64,000 nt of DNA from an uncultured bacterium. GTDB lineage: Bacteria; Bacteroidota; Bacteroidia; Bacteroidales; Bacteroidaceae. A program made the translations under genes and the position numbers. Below are positions 49,804-59,356 of the stretch, piece after piece. The stretch is taken from contig CAJMSE010000001.1 in NCBI GenBank assembly GCA_905216025.1, forward strand, positions 62,001 to 126,000, read 5' to 3'. The first letter of the stretch is position 1, and every line of letters starts with the position of its first letter. Under the pieces are notes generated by a model. It was not told the DNA's origin and made no database searches. It saw nothing but the letters and a program-made list of their open reading frames with translations.

Positions 49804-50986
49804 TGCAATATAAAGTTATAATCAGCTCCATCCATTTCTTATAAATCTCATCCACAGAATAACTCTTGCTTTTCTCTATGGCAGCAACAGCCATGCTTCC
49901 CCTCTTTCTTTCGTTCTCCATTATCCCTGCCACCATCGTTGCAGCCTCATAAGCCTTGTAGCCTTTCTCCTGAAACGGAACGACAATGCCGTCTTTTCCG
50001 TTCTCTATAATATCGCCAACAGCAGCATAACTGTCATATACAACCGGAATAACACCAAAACTCATACACTCGGGAATCACTAAGGGGAAGCCCTCAAAGT
50101 CTGAGGTCAATATCAGAATGGAAGCACGCCTATAGTAATCATCAGGCTTGCGGAAACCTTCAAACGAGACTCTTTTTAATCCAAGAGCTTTTACATGATT
50201 CTCAAGATTAATCCGGTCTTCACCATCTCCAACTATCGTCAGACTCCAATCAGGGAATTGTTCTTCAAGATAATTCCAAGTATCAATGACACGATAGACC
50301 CGTTTCTGCACAAAATCCAATCGCCCCACATAAATGATTTCATTACATTTCTTGCACTCTTCATACTCAAAGTCTTCCGAGTTCACCGTCACAGGATTGG
50401 TAAGAACATGAAGCTTGGGAGTTTCTTTCAGTCTTGTAAATCGCATAAACTCATCTGTATATCCATTAGAAAGCACAAGAAAAGCATCACTTTGTTCATA
50501 TATATAGCGCATGGCACGTCTCGTCACCTCCTTGAACATCCACATCTTAACATGCAAGAAGGCAGACCTCATAGGACTACCAACATCAGACAAAGCAATT
50601 CTTAGCTTCTGAATCCTGCCATTAAAGCTCGGCGCATTATGATATACGGAGATAATCTTTATATCAAGTCCTGCAACGGCACTCTTCGCCACCCTTATCG
50701 GAATAAGCGGCAATCCCCATTGGTTGATTATTATGCCTATCCTATCATCTATCAGCACCTGTCTCAGCCTGGCGATGTTCTCCTTACTGTTCGAATAATC
50801 ATTCTGCCGGTATACTTTTATACGACTGTTGAACCTATCAGCAACAGAAGGCTTACCGCCCAAGAAGGAAAACACACTGACGCCATGCCCTTCTGCAACA
50901 AACTTATTTGCAAGAACAGAAGTAACGACCTCAAGTCCTCCTGTATTAAGACCTTTCAATAAAAACAAAACATTCGGTTTCATCAA
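49790..50986 (-). CDS. Family 4 (GT-B) glycosyltransferase
   Basis: 398 residues. The N-terminal NVLFLLKGLNTGGLEVVTSV and the C-terminal EIIYVGRLDFVQKRVYRVI and ILTSDFEGFPLVIPECMSFG hold the retaining GT4 E-x7-E motif. It transfers a sugar during repeat-unit assembly. It overlaps the downstream acyltransferase gene by 14 bases. Confidence 0.92.
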   Translation of the reverse strand: MMKPNVLFLLKGLNTGGLEVVTSVLANKFVAEGHGVSVFSFLGGKPSVADRFNSRIKVYRQNDYSNSKENIARLRQVLIDDRIGIIINQWGLPLIPIRVAKSAVAGLDIKIISVYHNAPSFNGRIQKLRIALSDVGSPMRSAFLHVKMWMFKEVTRRAMRYIYEQSDAFLVLSNGYTDEFMRFTRLKETPKLHVLTNPVTVNSEDFEYEECKKCNEIIYVGRLDFVQKRVYRVIDTWNYLEEQFPDWSLTIVGDGEDRINLENHVKALGLKRVSFEGFRKPDDYYRRASILILTSDFEGFPLVIPECMSFGVIPVVYDSYAAVGDIIENGKDGIVVPFQEKGYKAYEAATMVAGIMENERKRGSMAVAAIEKSKSYSVDEIYKKWMELIITLYCNEKA

Positions 50987-51556
50987 CTATAATGCGAACC
51001 AATATCTGTAAACTTGTGAATAATCTATGTCGTGCTTCCGTTCCCGTATCTTCCTCGCAGGATTTCCACCTACAATCATCCACGGCTCAACATCCTTTGT
51101 CACCACGCTGCCAGCCAACACAACAGCCCCTTTGCCAATCGTCACGCCCGGCATAATCAAGACATTCGAGAACACAAACACATCATCTTCTATATGTACA
51201 GGGGCACCCTTTGTACAAAACTTGGGGTCTTCAATGTCATGCCCCAAAGTATAAATCTTTGTATCGTGCGCCATTCCTACATTGTTACCAATATAAATGC
51301 CACGGCGATTGTCAAGATAGCATCCGAAATTTATCACCGTATTATTTCCTATTGAAACATTCCCCACATGAAAGAACTTACATCCCCTGTGAATACAACT
51401 GCCCCTTCCTATTTTGATACCAAAACAACGTATATAGAAATTTCTTAATGGATTTGGAACAACGTTGTATGTAAAGTTCAATAACGCAACAAGAAAGAAT
51501 TTTGCTTGAAGAAGTAATTTGCAAATTACCCCCCCCGAATTAAATTTCATTAACAT
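50987..51556 (-). CDS. Hexapeptide-repeat O-acetyltransferase (WcaF/LbH type), G8 tract near the start
   Basis: 189 residues (187 from the second ATG). A hydrophobic N-terminal helix is followed by a left-handed beta helix: FGIKIGRGSCIHRGC, IYIGNNVGMAHDTKIYTLGH with a catalytic His, and IMPGVTIGKGAVVLAGSVVT. The coding strand carries GGGGGGGG at plus 51536-51529, codons 6-9 (NSGGV). A change of one base would stop translation almost at once, so this is a good candidate for on/off phase variation. Confidence 0.88.
   Translation of the reverse strand: MLMKFNSGGVICKLLLQAKFFLVALLNFTYNVVPNPLRNFYIRCFGIKIGRGSCIHRGCKFFHVGNVSIGNNTVINFGCYLDNRRGIYIGNNVGMAHDTKIYTLGHDIEDPKFCTKGAPVHIEDDVFVFSNVLIMPGVTIGKGAVVLAGSVVTKDVEPWMIVGGNPARKIRERKHDIDYSQVYRYWFAL
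51529..51536 (-). repeat. Homopolymer tract of 8 G (coding strand) at the 5' end of an acetyltransferase gene
   Basis: CCCCCCCC on the plus strand, 20 bases inside the gene. Same length as the tract at 49354. Confidence 0.75.
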
Positions 51557-51693
51557 ATTATTTTGTTTACTCCCAGTGTTATTTGTTAATCATAACTAAA
51601 ATTCACGCCAAAAAGCAGCGTTTTATTTGTTATACCAAATAAAATCACCATCTTTGCATTGTTTATTAAGTATAACTAATAAAAAGCAGCGGC

Positions 51694-52908
51694 ATGATAC
51701 AACTTATAGAACGACAATATTATACGGACAAAATATCCCCGTTTATAAATAAGAATATTATCAAAGTACTCACAGGTCAGCGGCGCGTGGGCAAGAGTTG
51801 TATTCTCATGCAATTGCAAAGACAAGTCAAAATCATCAATCCTGATGCAAATATAATCTACATCAATAAAGAACTGGATGAATTTTCAAATATACGCACA
51901 AGCGAAGATCTTTCAACTTACATAAATCAACGGCTCAAGCATGACAGCAAAAACTATCTCTTCATAGATGAAGTGCAGGACATACAGGGATTTGAACATA
52001 CCCTGCGTAGCCTGCAAGCACAAGACTCTTGCGATATCTTCATAACAGGAAGCAATGCCAACATGCTGTCAAGTGAACTTTCCACCTATCTGTCCGGTAG
52101 GTATATCGAGTTTCACATCCATAGTCTCACATACCCCGAGTTTCTTACATTCCATCATCTCTCCCCCTCTAATCAGTCTATTCGCGATTATCTCACATTT
52201 GGCGGATTACCTTACCTGTCTAATCTGCCATTGCAGAAAGAAATTGTTTTTGAATACCTCGGCAATGTCTACTCCACGATACTGCTCAAAGATGTTGTGA
52301 AACGTGAAAACATCCGCAACGTGGATTTCCTTGAATCGCTTGTTCTTTACACCGCAGACAATGTAGGCAATCTTTTTTCCTCAAACAACATCAGTCGCTA
52401 CCTGAAATCTCAGCGAGTCAATATCTCCCCCTTACAGGTAATCAATTATTTACGTTCACTTCAAAATGCCTATCTCATTCATAAAGTACGCCGCATAGAT
52501 GTCAACGGCTTACAGACATTCGAGATTGGCGAGAAGTATTATTTTGAAGACCTTGGACTGCGCAATTGTCATATAGGCTTCAACATGCAAAACGACATCC
52601 ATAAACTGATAGAAAATGCAATATATCTTCATCTCCTCCAGTGCTGCTACGAAGTGTTTACCGGACAACAATCCAATGCTCGTGAGATAGACTTCGTAGC
52701 ACGGCGTGGAGATGAGGTCGCATATATACAAGCGACCTATCAGTTGGCTGATGAAACTACCCGTCAGCGTGAATTCGGCAATCTAAACTCCATCCGCAAT
52801 AACTATCCTAAATATGTGGTCAGCCTTGACGAGTGGACAAGTGGAAGTTGTGTTGACGGCATTCATCACATTCATCTTGGAGAGTTTCTTCAGCATTTTA
52901 TGAAATAA
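51694..52908 (+). CDS. AAA ATPase with DUF4143 C-terminal domain
   Basis: 404 residues. The P-loop is LTGQRRVGKSCILMQ, Walker B is YLFIDEVQDIQG, and sensor-like ITGSNANML lies about 100 residues on. The C-terminal DUF4143 has FETGEKYYFEDLGLRN-like sequence (here FEIGEKYYFEDLGLRN) and REIDFVARR, a nuclease-like ExD/ExK remnant. It is the only plus-strand gene inside the capsule cluster, and looks like an insertion. Function unknown; not a sugar gene. Confidence 0.88.
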   Translation: MIQLIERQYYTDKISPFINKNIIKVLTGQRRVGKSCILMQLQRQVKIINPDANIIYINKELDEFSNIRTSEDLSTYINQRLKHDSKNYLFIDEVQDIQGFEHTLRSLQAQDSCDIFITGSNANMLSSELSTYLSGRYIEFHIHSLTYPEFLTFHHLSPSNQSIRDYLTFGGLPYLSNLPLQKEIVFEYLGNVYSTILLKDVVKRENIRNVDFLESLVLYTADNVGNLFSSNNISRYLKSQRVNISPLQVINYLRSLQNAYLIHKVRRIDVNGLQTFEIGEKYYFEDLGLRNCHIGFNMQNDIHKLIENAIYLHLLQCCYEVFTGQQSNAREIDFVARRGDEVAYIQATYQLADETTRQREFGNLNSIRNNYPKYVVSLDEWTSGSCVDGIHHIHLGEFLQHFMK

Positions 52909-52965
52909 GCATTATCAATCACATAACGTTTGTTGTTAATACTTAAATCTATACAGTCCACTTTC

Positions 52966-52991
52966 AATAGTCACTTGTACAAGTGACTATT
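52966..52991. terminator. Perfect 26-base palindrome, likely bidirectional terminator
   Basis: AATAGTCACTTGT followed by its exact complement ACAAGTGACTATT. It lies between the end of the ATPase gene (+) and the end of the pyruvyltransferase gene (-). Confidence 0.6.
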
Positions 52992-53013
52992 AACTTAAAC
53001 TATTAATCTCATG

Positions 53014-53967
53014 TTATCTAAACTGATTCTTCCATTTTGTAATATTCTCCCAAGGCATATCCAGCTTTGTTTCTATCTTACTATTTATCAGATTGTCTAA
53101 AGAATCCATATCCTCTCTTTCTATCACAGGCAGATTTGTATCTTTTTTAATTTCTGTCGCACGATTATCTACTGATATTATAATTGTCCTGCATCCTGCA
53201 TTCAATGCTCTAATACCTCCATGCAACCTGGAACCGACAAAATCAATATTACCTTTTGCCAAAATATCATCATAACAACTCAAAGACGGTTTCAACATTA
53301 TAACCTTATCCATATATCCCAGATTATATATATAATCATAATCATCATATTGCTGCGGGAAAAAGTATACCGTATTATAATTTCTCAGTAAAATATCCAG
53401 CATTTGGCGGTCCCTATAAACATTATGTTTATAAAACGTTAAAGATGCCACAACATTTGAAGCCTTTTCTTTGGGTATTTTATTACAATGCTCTGGAGAT
53501 AATCCCCACATCGTTGGACATGCTGTATATATAACATTATCTATTCCCATTTCCTTAAGCCTAATTTCTGTATATCTGTCACGTACAGAAAGCAACATGT
53601 CATTGGCAAGAATCCGTTTATATACAAACTTTGTGTAAGGATCCACCGGAAATGAAGTATAATTATTCCAACCAACTCCCATTGTACATATATTCTTTAG
53701 TTTTAATATATCTATCATCCCTAATTTCCATATTCTATTAACCAATAGGGTCGTTTTCAATATATTTGTTCCACAAAGAATACTATATTTTGCATTCTTA
53801 TTATAAAAATGGGTTGTTGCACCTATTTCCAGATGGGTTGGAACTTGCCAAACAAACATATTTCCACATTCTGTTTCAGATAGATATTTCCGACAATAAT
53901 CCATGATTATAAAATCTCCAATATTATCTGTTCCAATAGAAGTATCAAATAATAATAATTTATCCAT
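53014..53967 (-). CDS. Polysaccharide pyruvyl transferase family protein
   Basis: 317 residues from the ATG at 53967; an ATG nine codons upstream overlaps the previous gene. Family features are FDTSIGTDNIGDFIIMDYC, the loop GVGWNN, SVRDRYTEIRLKEMG, and NIDFVGSRLHGGIRALNAGC near the end. It is a GT-B-like fold that adds ketal pyruvate (or acts in colanic-acid-like synthesis, WcaK/CsaB). It gives acid charge to the polymer. Confidence 0.85.
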   Translation of the reverse strand: MDKLLLFDTSIGTDNIGDFIIMDYCRKYLSETECGNMFVWQVPTHLEIGATTHFYNKNAKYSILCGTNILKTTLLVNRIWKLGMIDILKLKNICTMGVGWNNYTSFPVDPYTKFVYKRILANDMLLSVRDRYTEIRLKEMGIDNVIYTACPTMWGLSPEHCNKIPKEKASNVVASLTFYKHNVYRDRQMLDILLRNYNTVYFFPQQYDDYDYIYNLGYMDKVIMLKPSLSCYDDILAKGNIDFVGSRLHGGIRALNAGCRTIIISVDNRATEIKKDTNLPVIEREDMDSLDNLINSKIETKLDMPWENITKWKNQFR

Positions 53968-53978
53968 AAATAATTCTT

Positions 53979-54791
53979 TTAAAACGCATGCCATTCTTTA
54001 GGGAAAATATCAGGAGCCACAAATGGAGGGTTCACCCATTTTTTAGGATAACATACTATATTTTTACTCTTACCCAATACGGCACCCCAATAACTAAATG
54101 TACTATTTGCTATAATAGCATATTTACAATGAGACATCAAATATAAATCCCAAAAACTTTTTTCACCAGTATTCCAATCTATATAAACAGGATCCGGAAT
54201 TTTCAAATTCTCCTTTACCCAACAAATATCATCAGAAAATACAAAGCAATGAATATTACCAACATGCTCTTTTATATAATCAATAGCTTTATCGTAATAA
54301 TCAATAGGACATGTGCCACCCAGTTTTTTTATATAGGTTGGAGAATAATAGTCACCCCGTCGTACATGGATAAAAACTGAGTTTGTCAATTCTATTTTTT
54401 GTAATATGTGATTGTTGTTATTGCTTAATTGCAGTTTCTTAAAATGAATCCAATCATTACCTTTCGGAATAAAAGATAACTTTGTTTTGCATGGAGTATT
54501 CACTATGGTTTTAGGATCAAATGTTCTCGTATTCATATCTACGAGTTTTGTTGTCAGTCTCATCTTTTTACCAACGAACAATAATCCTGTTATGATTTTT
54601 GCTAATAATGGTGATGGAGGTAAGTCTACATCAAAATACTTATCTATTTCCAACCCATAATGTTCACTCATTTTTTTATGAGAATAAATGCCATATACCC
54701 TTTCATTTGGATAGTTCTTTTTTAAATAAAGATAAAAAGCATAACCAAATATCTGATTCCCCAACCCACCTGTAAAAACCAATATCTTCAT
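53979..54791 (-). CDS. Alpha-1,2-fucosyltransferase (GT11)
   Basis: 270 residues. FTGGLGNQIFGYAFYLYLK is the GT11 N-terminal motif. HVRRGDY at 142-148 binds GDP. The end has YAIIANSTFSYWGAVLG, also family-typical. It transfers fucose from GDP-fucose in alpha-1,2 linkage. No gmd/fcl genes for GDP-fucose are in this window. Confidence 0.93.
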   Translation of the reverse strand: MKILVFTGGLGNQIFGYAFYLYLKKNYPNERVYGIYSHKKMSEHYGLEIDKYFDVDLPPSPLLAKIITGLLFVGKKMRLTTKLVDMNTRTFDPKTIVNTPCKTKLSFIPKGNDWIHFKKLQLSNNNNHILQKIELTNSVFIHVRRGDYYSPTYIKKLGGTCPIDYYDKAIDYIKEHVGNIHCFVFSDDICWVKENLKIPDPVYIDWNTGEKSFWDLYLMSHCKYAIIANSTFSYWGAVLGKSKNIVCYPKKWVNPPFVAPDIFPKEWHAF

Positions 54792-54802
54792 ATATTATAC
54801 TC

Positions 54803-55438
54803 TTACATTTTATCTGCCATTCTATTATCTTTTACAATTACAGCCGGATTACCGGCTGCAATACAATCCTCCGGAATACTTCTTGTAACAACAGAACCTG
54901 CACCTATAACAGTTCTTTCACCAATTGTTACACCTTTCAGTATAATACAATTGACTCCTATCAACACATCATCCCCTATTACAATTGCCCTATCTTTTTT
55001 TGAAGACATATCCACATTTATATCATGTCTTTCAATATAGTTTAGCGAATGACAATCACTATCAAGTATAATTGTATTTGCTCCAACATTTACATGATTA
55101 CCAATGATTATATTCTTATGACACCATATAGTTACACTGCTCATTCCCACAAAGTCCCCTATTTTTAGTTTACCTCCTTTATTAACTTTTATGCACGCCC
55201 TGAGATTGCGTGACAAAGGATTTAACGACCTTCCACTAAGCAAGCAAAAATGGTCTCCAATCGAAGCTTCTGCATCTCTTCCCAAGAGTATTGAGACTGG
55301 ACCATGTATAACACTATGTCGTCCTAACTTTATACCAATAGCCATAAACTTTATCTTGTTTACAATACCATAATGGTGATTCGTTATACGATAATACCAC
55401 ATACGTACAAACCTTGTAAATAAATAAAATCTACTCAT
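54803..55438 (-). CDS. Hexapeptide-repeat O-acetyltransferase
   Basis: 211 residues: left-handed beta helix with KIGDFVGMSSVTIWCH, IIIGNHVNVGANTIILDSD, AIVIGDDVLIGVNCIILKGV and TIGERTVIGAGSVVTRSIPE. It acetylates a sugar or polymer hydroxyl with acetyl-CoA. No homopolymer tract, unlike 50987-51556. Confidence 0.9.
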   Translation of the reverse strand: MSRFYLFTRFVRMWYYRITNHHYGIVNKIKFMAIGIKLGRHSVIHGPVSILLGRDAEASIGDHFCLLSGRSLNPLSRNLRACIKVNKGGKLKIGDFVGMSSVTIWCHKNIIIGNHVNVGANTIILDSDCHSLNYIERHDINVDMSSKKDRAIVIGDDVLIGVNCIILKGVTIGERTVIGAGSVVTRSIPEDCIAAGNPAVIVKDNRMADKM

Positions 55439-55447
55439 CTCATTTTT

Positions 55448-56482
55448 TTATATAATAATAGACAATCTACCCAGCAGCCATTTTACACTCTGACGTATTT
55501 GTGTCGGCAATTTAGGAAACAATGCATACGGCAACATCTCAAAATAATAGCCTAACGGAAGATTTTTTCCTCTACAAATGATTCTCTTTGCCTCATTTTT
55601 AATTATATTCTTATTCTCTTGATAAAACACATCAAATTCGCGGGTAAAAATATCATTCTTAGAAAACAGGACTATAGATCTTAAACATGAATATATTTTT
55701 ACCATATACATCCAATAATCATCATTCCCTGCAACATGTTCTTCTGCAAAACGCTTCAAAGATGAATATACTTTTATTAGGTCTTCGTTTGCTTTCATCG
55801 GTCGAGAACTCATGATACTACCACTCATCCTTATACGATAATTATAAAGAGGCTTATCTATTATCATCAAACTTTCTGCTAAATAAAGCATGCGATTTCC
55901 AAATTCTCCATCTTCATGATATACATGAGGCATAAACAGCAAATTATATTTCTTCAAAAAATCATGTCGAAAAATATAACGCTGACAAGCTCCTCTATTG
56001 GCATTACCATTACGGAAAAGATAATCACGTCCACTCTTTACTCTGTAATTGGGCTCATATTCGATTTCAACCTTTCCCGTTTTCTCATAGTTCATCTTCA
56101 GGACAGAGGCAAAGACATCTATATCAGGATATCGCTCTATGCTCTTTTTCACCGTATCAAAAGCATCGGGCTCAAGCCAATCATCACTATCTATAAACCA
56201 AATATACTTTCCTCTTGCATGATCTAATCCTGCATTACGGGCTACACTAAGTCCTTGATTCTCTTGATTTATTACCTTTACATTATTTTCTCCAGCTATA
56301 AGCTCATCAACTATACACATTGAATTATCCGGAGTACCATCATTAACCAATACCAATTCTATCATTTCTGGACTTATACGCTGTTCCAATATACTTTTTA
56401 AGCATTGCTTTATATAAGGTTCTACTTTATATATAGGAATTATTACCGACAAAAGTATTCCTGATTCTTTATTTAATACCAT
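55448..56482 (-). CDS. Family 2 glycosyltransferase
   Basis: 344 residues. GT2 core: LLSVIIPIYKVEPYIKQCL, LVLVNDGTPDNSM, ENQGLSVARNAGLDHA and the DxD-type IWFIDSDDWLEPD, then RGACQRYIFRHDFL. The C-terminal 100 residues are helical. It is an inverting transferase in repeat-unit assembly; the sugar is not readable. Starts inside the end of the polymerase gene (10-base overlap). Confidence 0.92.
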   Translation of the reverse strand: MVLNKESGILLSVIIPIYKVEPYIKQCLKSILEQRISPEMIELVLVNDGTPDNSMCIVDELIAGENNVKVINQENQGLSVARNAGLDHARGKYIWFIDSDDWLEPDAFDTVKKSIERYPDIDVFASVLKMNYEKTGKVEIEYEPNYRVKSGRDYLFRNGNANRGACQRYIFRHDFLKKYNLLFMPHVYHEDGEFGNRMLYLAESLMIIDKPLYNYRIRMSGSIMSSRPMKANEDLIKVYSSLKRFAEEHVAGNDDYWMYMVKIYSCLRSIVLFSKNDIFTREFDVFYQENKNIIKNEAKRIICRGKNLPLGYYFEMLPYALFPKLPTQIRQSVKWLLGRLSIII

Positions 56483-57609
56483 ATATTCTTATCAAATACT
56501 GTTATATATTGCTCATCAAATCCTGAAAAAAAATGATATAAGAATAATACCCAAACAGGTATTAAAGATATTATATAGCATATATTCGTTATTCTATTAA
56601 ACATCCTTTTCCTCATAAAAAATATTGCACCAAGCATGAAAGGAGTAAAAAGTTCTATATACAAACACATGCGCATTAAAAACTCTTCATGAGAAATCGG
56701 GTATAAAACAAAATATATACAACTAAGATAGTATACAAACCTGAAATTTGCAACAAATCTTTTTATTCTATCTGCAAGAATTATCCAATATAAATGTACC
56801 GGTAACATAAACCAAATAAAAGAAGCTCCATACTGATTTTCAATTAAACTTGCTGAAGAGAACTCATAAGTATTTCCATTACCCATGGAAAATATCATTG
56901 ATAATACCCCCGAAATCTCATCAATAATTAAAAGAGATGAATATCCTAATATATGGGATACTATGATTAAAAACATAATAATATTCTTATTGATATCAAT
57001 TCTATGCTTATCCAAATACCATGCGACAAGTACAAATGGAATAATGACAATGACGGAAGTATGAAATAATACTGCAACACATATATACAAAAGAAACAAA
57101 TATATTTTTTTATTTAGAAGATAAAAACATGAAATAAGAAAAAACGCCATTGCTATAAACTGACGATATATATTGCATGACATGGAGAACATAAAAGGAT
57201 ACCACATAAGCAAGGCAAATGGCACACAATAATAAAACAACTTTGAAAATTTTATTACGCTATAATAGTTTAAAGCCATACATATACAAAAGAATACAAA
57301 TACAGGCAGTTTTAAAGCAACAAGCAATTTACACAACATCCTATACATGAATTCCGTATGTTCTCCCCATACTGTTTCGTATCCATTCGACAATCCATGC
57401 AAATATTCATAATATGCAATCCAATCTGCACCTGTATCATATGTTATTCCTCTAAGAAATACCGTAAGAATAAATGCAAACGAAAGAATACCAATCCATT
57501 TGTATGAAACAACATTTTGGCCATTTACATGACAAACACATATTGTCCTTTTATTCAAAAAAGCATAAGGAAGCAATAAAAAGATAAAGATGTATATAAT
57601 ATAGTACAT
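56473..57609 (-). CDS. EpsG/Wzy-like polysaccharide polymerase
   Basis: 378 residues, about ten membrane helices. FLRGITYDTGADWIAYYEYL is the EpsG/Wzy signature with the conserved DxxxY region. MSCNIYRQFIAMAFFLISCF is the second signature. It joins undecaprenyl-linked repeat units outside the membrane. Pairs with the Wzx flippase at 60357. Confidence 0.85.
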   Translation of the reverse strand: MYYIIYIFIFLLLPYAFLNKRTICVCHVNGQNVVSYKWIGILSFAFILTVFLRGITYDTGADWIAYYEYLHGLSNGYETVWGEHTEFMYRMLCKLLVALKLPVFVFFCICMALNYYSVIKFSKLFYYCVPFALLMWYPFMFSMSCNIYRQFIAMAFFLISCFYLLNKKIYLFLLYICVAVLFHTSVIVIIPFVLVAWYLDKHRIDINKNIIMFLIIVSHILGYSSLLIIDEISGVLSMIFSMGNGNTYEFSSASLIENQYGASFIWFMLPVHLYWIILADRIKRFVANFRFVYYLSCIYFVLYPISHEEFLMRMCLYIELFTPFMLGAIFFMRKRMFNRITNICYIISLIPVWVLFLYHFFSGFDEQYITVFDKNIWY

Positions 57610-57615
57610 TTTCCC

Positions 57616-58311
57616 CTATTTAACTAAACATAGTTTATTCATAAGTCTGAATAACAATTGCAGATCCCGCAGTCCTAATCTATTCCAAAATCTTGTCTCT
57701 ATTCTCCTGTAAAGAGGAAACCATGAAGACTCATAATGATGAATAGAATAAGTCTTATCTGTTGGAGAGCCTTTCTTTGTCTCATAACATATAGGACTAA
57801 AACAGTCTATTGGATAGATTACAACATTATAAGATGAATTCTTTTTTAAATATTCTGACATAATCAATGTATTAGGCTTCATATCAAAGCCTCCATCACT
57901 TTTTATAAAATGATGTTGCCTATAGTATTCCAATAAATCAGAAATAAATGGACATCCTGACACTGAACCGATAACACTTGTACCAACACGTTCTTTGGTC
58001 TCCAAACCCAAAAAACATTCATTATTTAACAGATTGTCCATGTTACGTATAATTTCAACGTCTGTATCAAGATAAATTCCGCCTTCATTATACAAGGCAT
58101 GAAGTCTTACATAATCCGCTACAAAAGCATATTTATGGTTTTCATATGCTTCACGAACAAAATCACATACATTTATATCAAAATTATCTTCATTCCATTC
58201 TTTAATCTCGTAATCTGATAAAAAAATCTTCCATGTCATCATATACATTCTGACAATTTCCGGTATGGGCTTACGGCCAAACCAACAATAATGTATAGTT
58301 TTAGGTATCAT
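57616..58311 (-). CDS. Capsular polysaccharide glycosyltransferase, GT32 type
   Basis: 231 residues from the ATG at 58311 (family start MIPKTIHYCWFGRKPIPE); an ATG six codons earlier overlaps the previous gene. AFVADYVRLHALYNEGGIYL with DTDVE is the GT32 DxD motif. Retaining GT-A transferase. Very low GC. Confidence 0.9.
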   Translation of the reverse strand: MIPKTIHYCWFGRKPIPEIVRMYMMTWKIFLSDYEIKEWNEDNFDINVCDFVREAYENHKYAFVADYVRLHALYNEGGIYLDTDVEIIRNMDNLLNNECFLGLETKERVGTSVIGSVSGCPFISDLLEYYRQHHFIKSDGGFDMKPNTLIMSEYLKKNSSYNVVIYPIDCFSPICYETKKGSPTDKTYSIHHYESSWFPLYRRIETRFWNRLGLRDLQLLFRLMNKLCLVK

Positions 58312-58318
58312 AATTACA

Positions 58319-59317
58319 TCACTTTCCAAAAAATAAAAATCGTGTATATTTGTTACTCTCCAACAATAATATAATTAATAATGCAACAAATGTAGCTGCA
58401 AAACTTATGATTGTCGCAGATAGCCATGAAAACATAGAATCGTCATCTATCATAATTTTATATCTCAAGCATATATCTATTATCAATCCAGTGAAGATAT
58501 AAAGTCCTAATGTCTTACTCCCCACAAACGATAATAAATTGTATTTTGAGGAATACTTCATCGTTAACGCTATTATTACATAGCAAAACAAGCATGCATC
58601 AAAAACACGTAAAAACCATATGTAGATTTTACCTTCATGATACAGAGAATATATTGTATCATAATAAAATTGGTATTTCCCTACAAATGGGAAAATACAT
58701 AAAGCTACACAACATGCCAAAGCTATCATAAAGTTGTTTTTGACTACTGTGCATTCTGAACAACCATAGTTTTCAATCCTTTTAGCTATTCCCCCCAATA
58801 AATAATAAAAGAACAAATCTGAAGTAGAATATTTATCCAGCATTATCATGGCCAAAGAAAACACCATCCATGCAATCCATTCCCTATTTGCTCTATTTAA
58901 TTTGCTGGATACATAAAAGCACAAGCCACATGTAACTTGCATAATAAATAGCATAACAAGAAACCAATAATGCTTAAAACTAAGAACACCTTGGCAATCT
59001 CTAATAACATACGCGAGCAGAGACGGAATTATACATGGTAAAGCAATATAAAGAATGGCATTCTTTATATATTTAGCCAAAGACATTATATTATCTATCC
59101 TTATCAATGAATGATAATTTGAATAGCCGGACATTAGTACAAACAATGGCATGTTAAACACAACAATAAGAAGATTAACAAAGCCAAAACCCGGACGGCC
59201 ATGAGTGAAAAGCAAACAATTAAAATGCCCGAATATAACACACCATATTGCAAAGAACTTAACGTTATCAATCCACGCTATTCTCTTATTTGCAGAAAAA
59301 GAATTTATTGATTTCAT
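58319..59317 (-). CDS. Membrane O-acyltransferase (acyltransferase 3 family)
   Basis: 332 residues, about ten membrane helices. RIAWIDNVKFFAIWCVIFGH with the catalytic His, and FNMPLFVLMSGYSNY, mark the family (fucose-4-O-acetylase-like branch). A G6 run (coding strand, around plus 58791) falls in LLGGIAKRI. It acetylates a capsule sugar, possibly fucose given the GT11 gene. Confidence 0.88.
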   Translation of the reverse strand: MKSINSFSANKRIAWIDNVKFFAIWCVIFGHFNCLLFTHGRPGFGFVNLLIVVFNMPLFVLMSGYSNYHSLIRIDNIMSLAKYIKNAILYIALPCIIPSLLAYVIRDCQGVLSFKHYWFLVMLFIMQVTCGLCFYVSSKLNRANREWIAWMVFSLAMIMLDKYSTSDLFFYYLLGGIAKRIENYGCSECTVVKNNFMIALACCVALCIFPFVGKYQFYYDTIYSLYHEGKIYIWFLRVFDACLFCYVIIALTMKYSSKYNLLSFVGSKTLGLYIFTGLIIDICLRYKIMIDDDSMFSWLSATIISFAATFVALLIILLLESNKYTRFLFFGK

Positions 59318-59356
59318 TTCTTTTCAGTAATAAAACAAAGAATTGTATAGTCCTTT

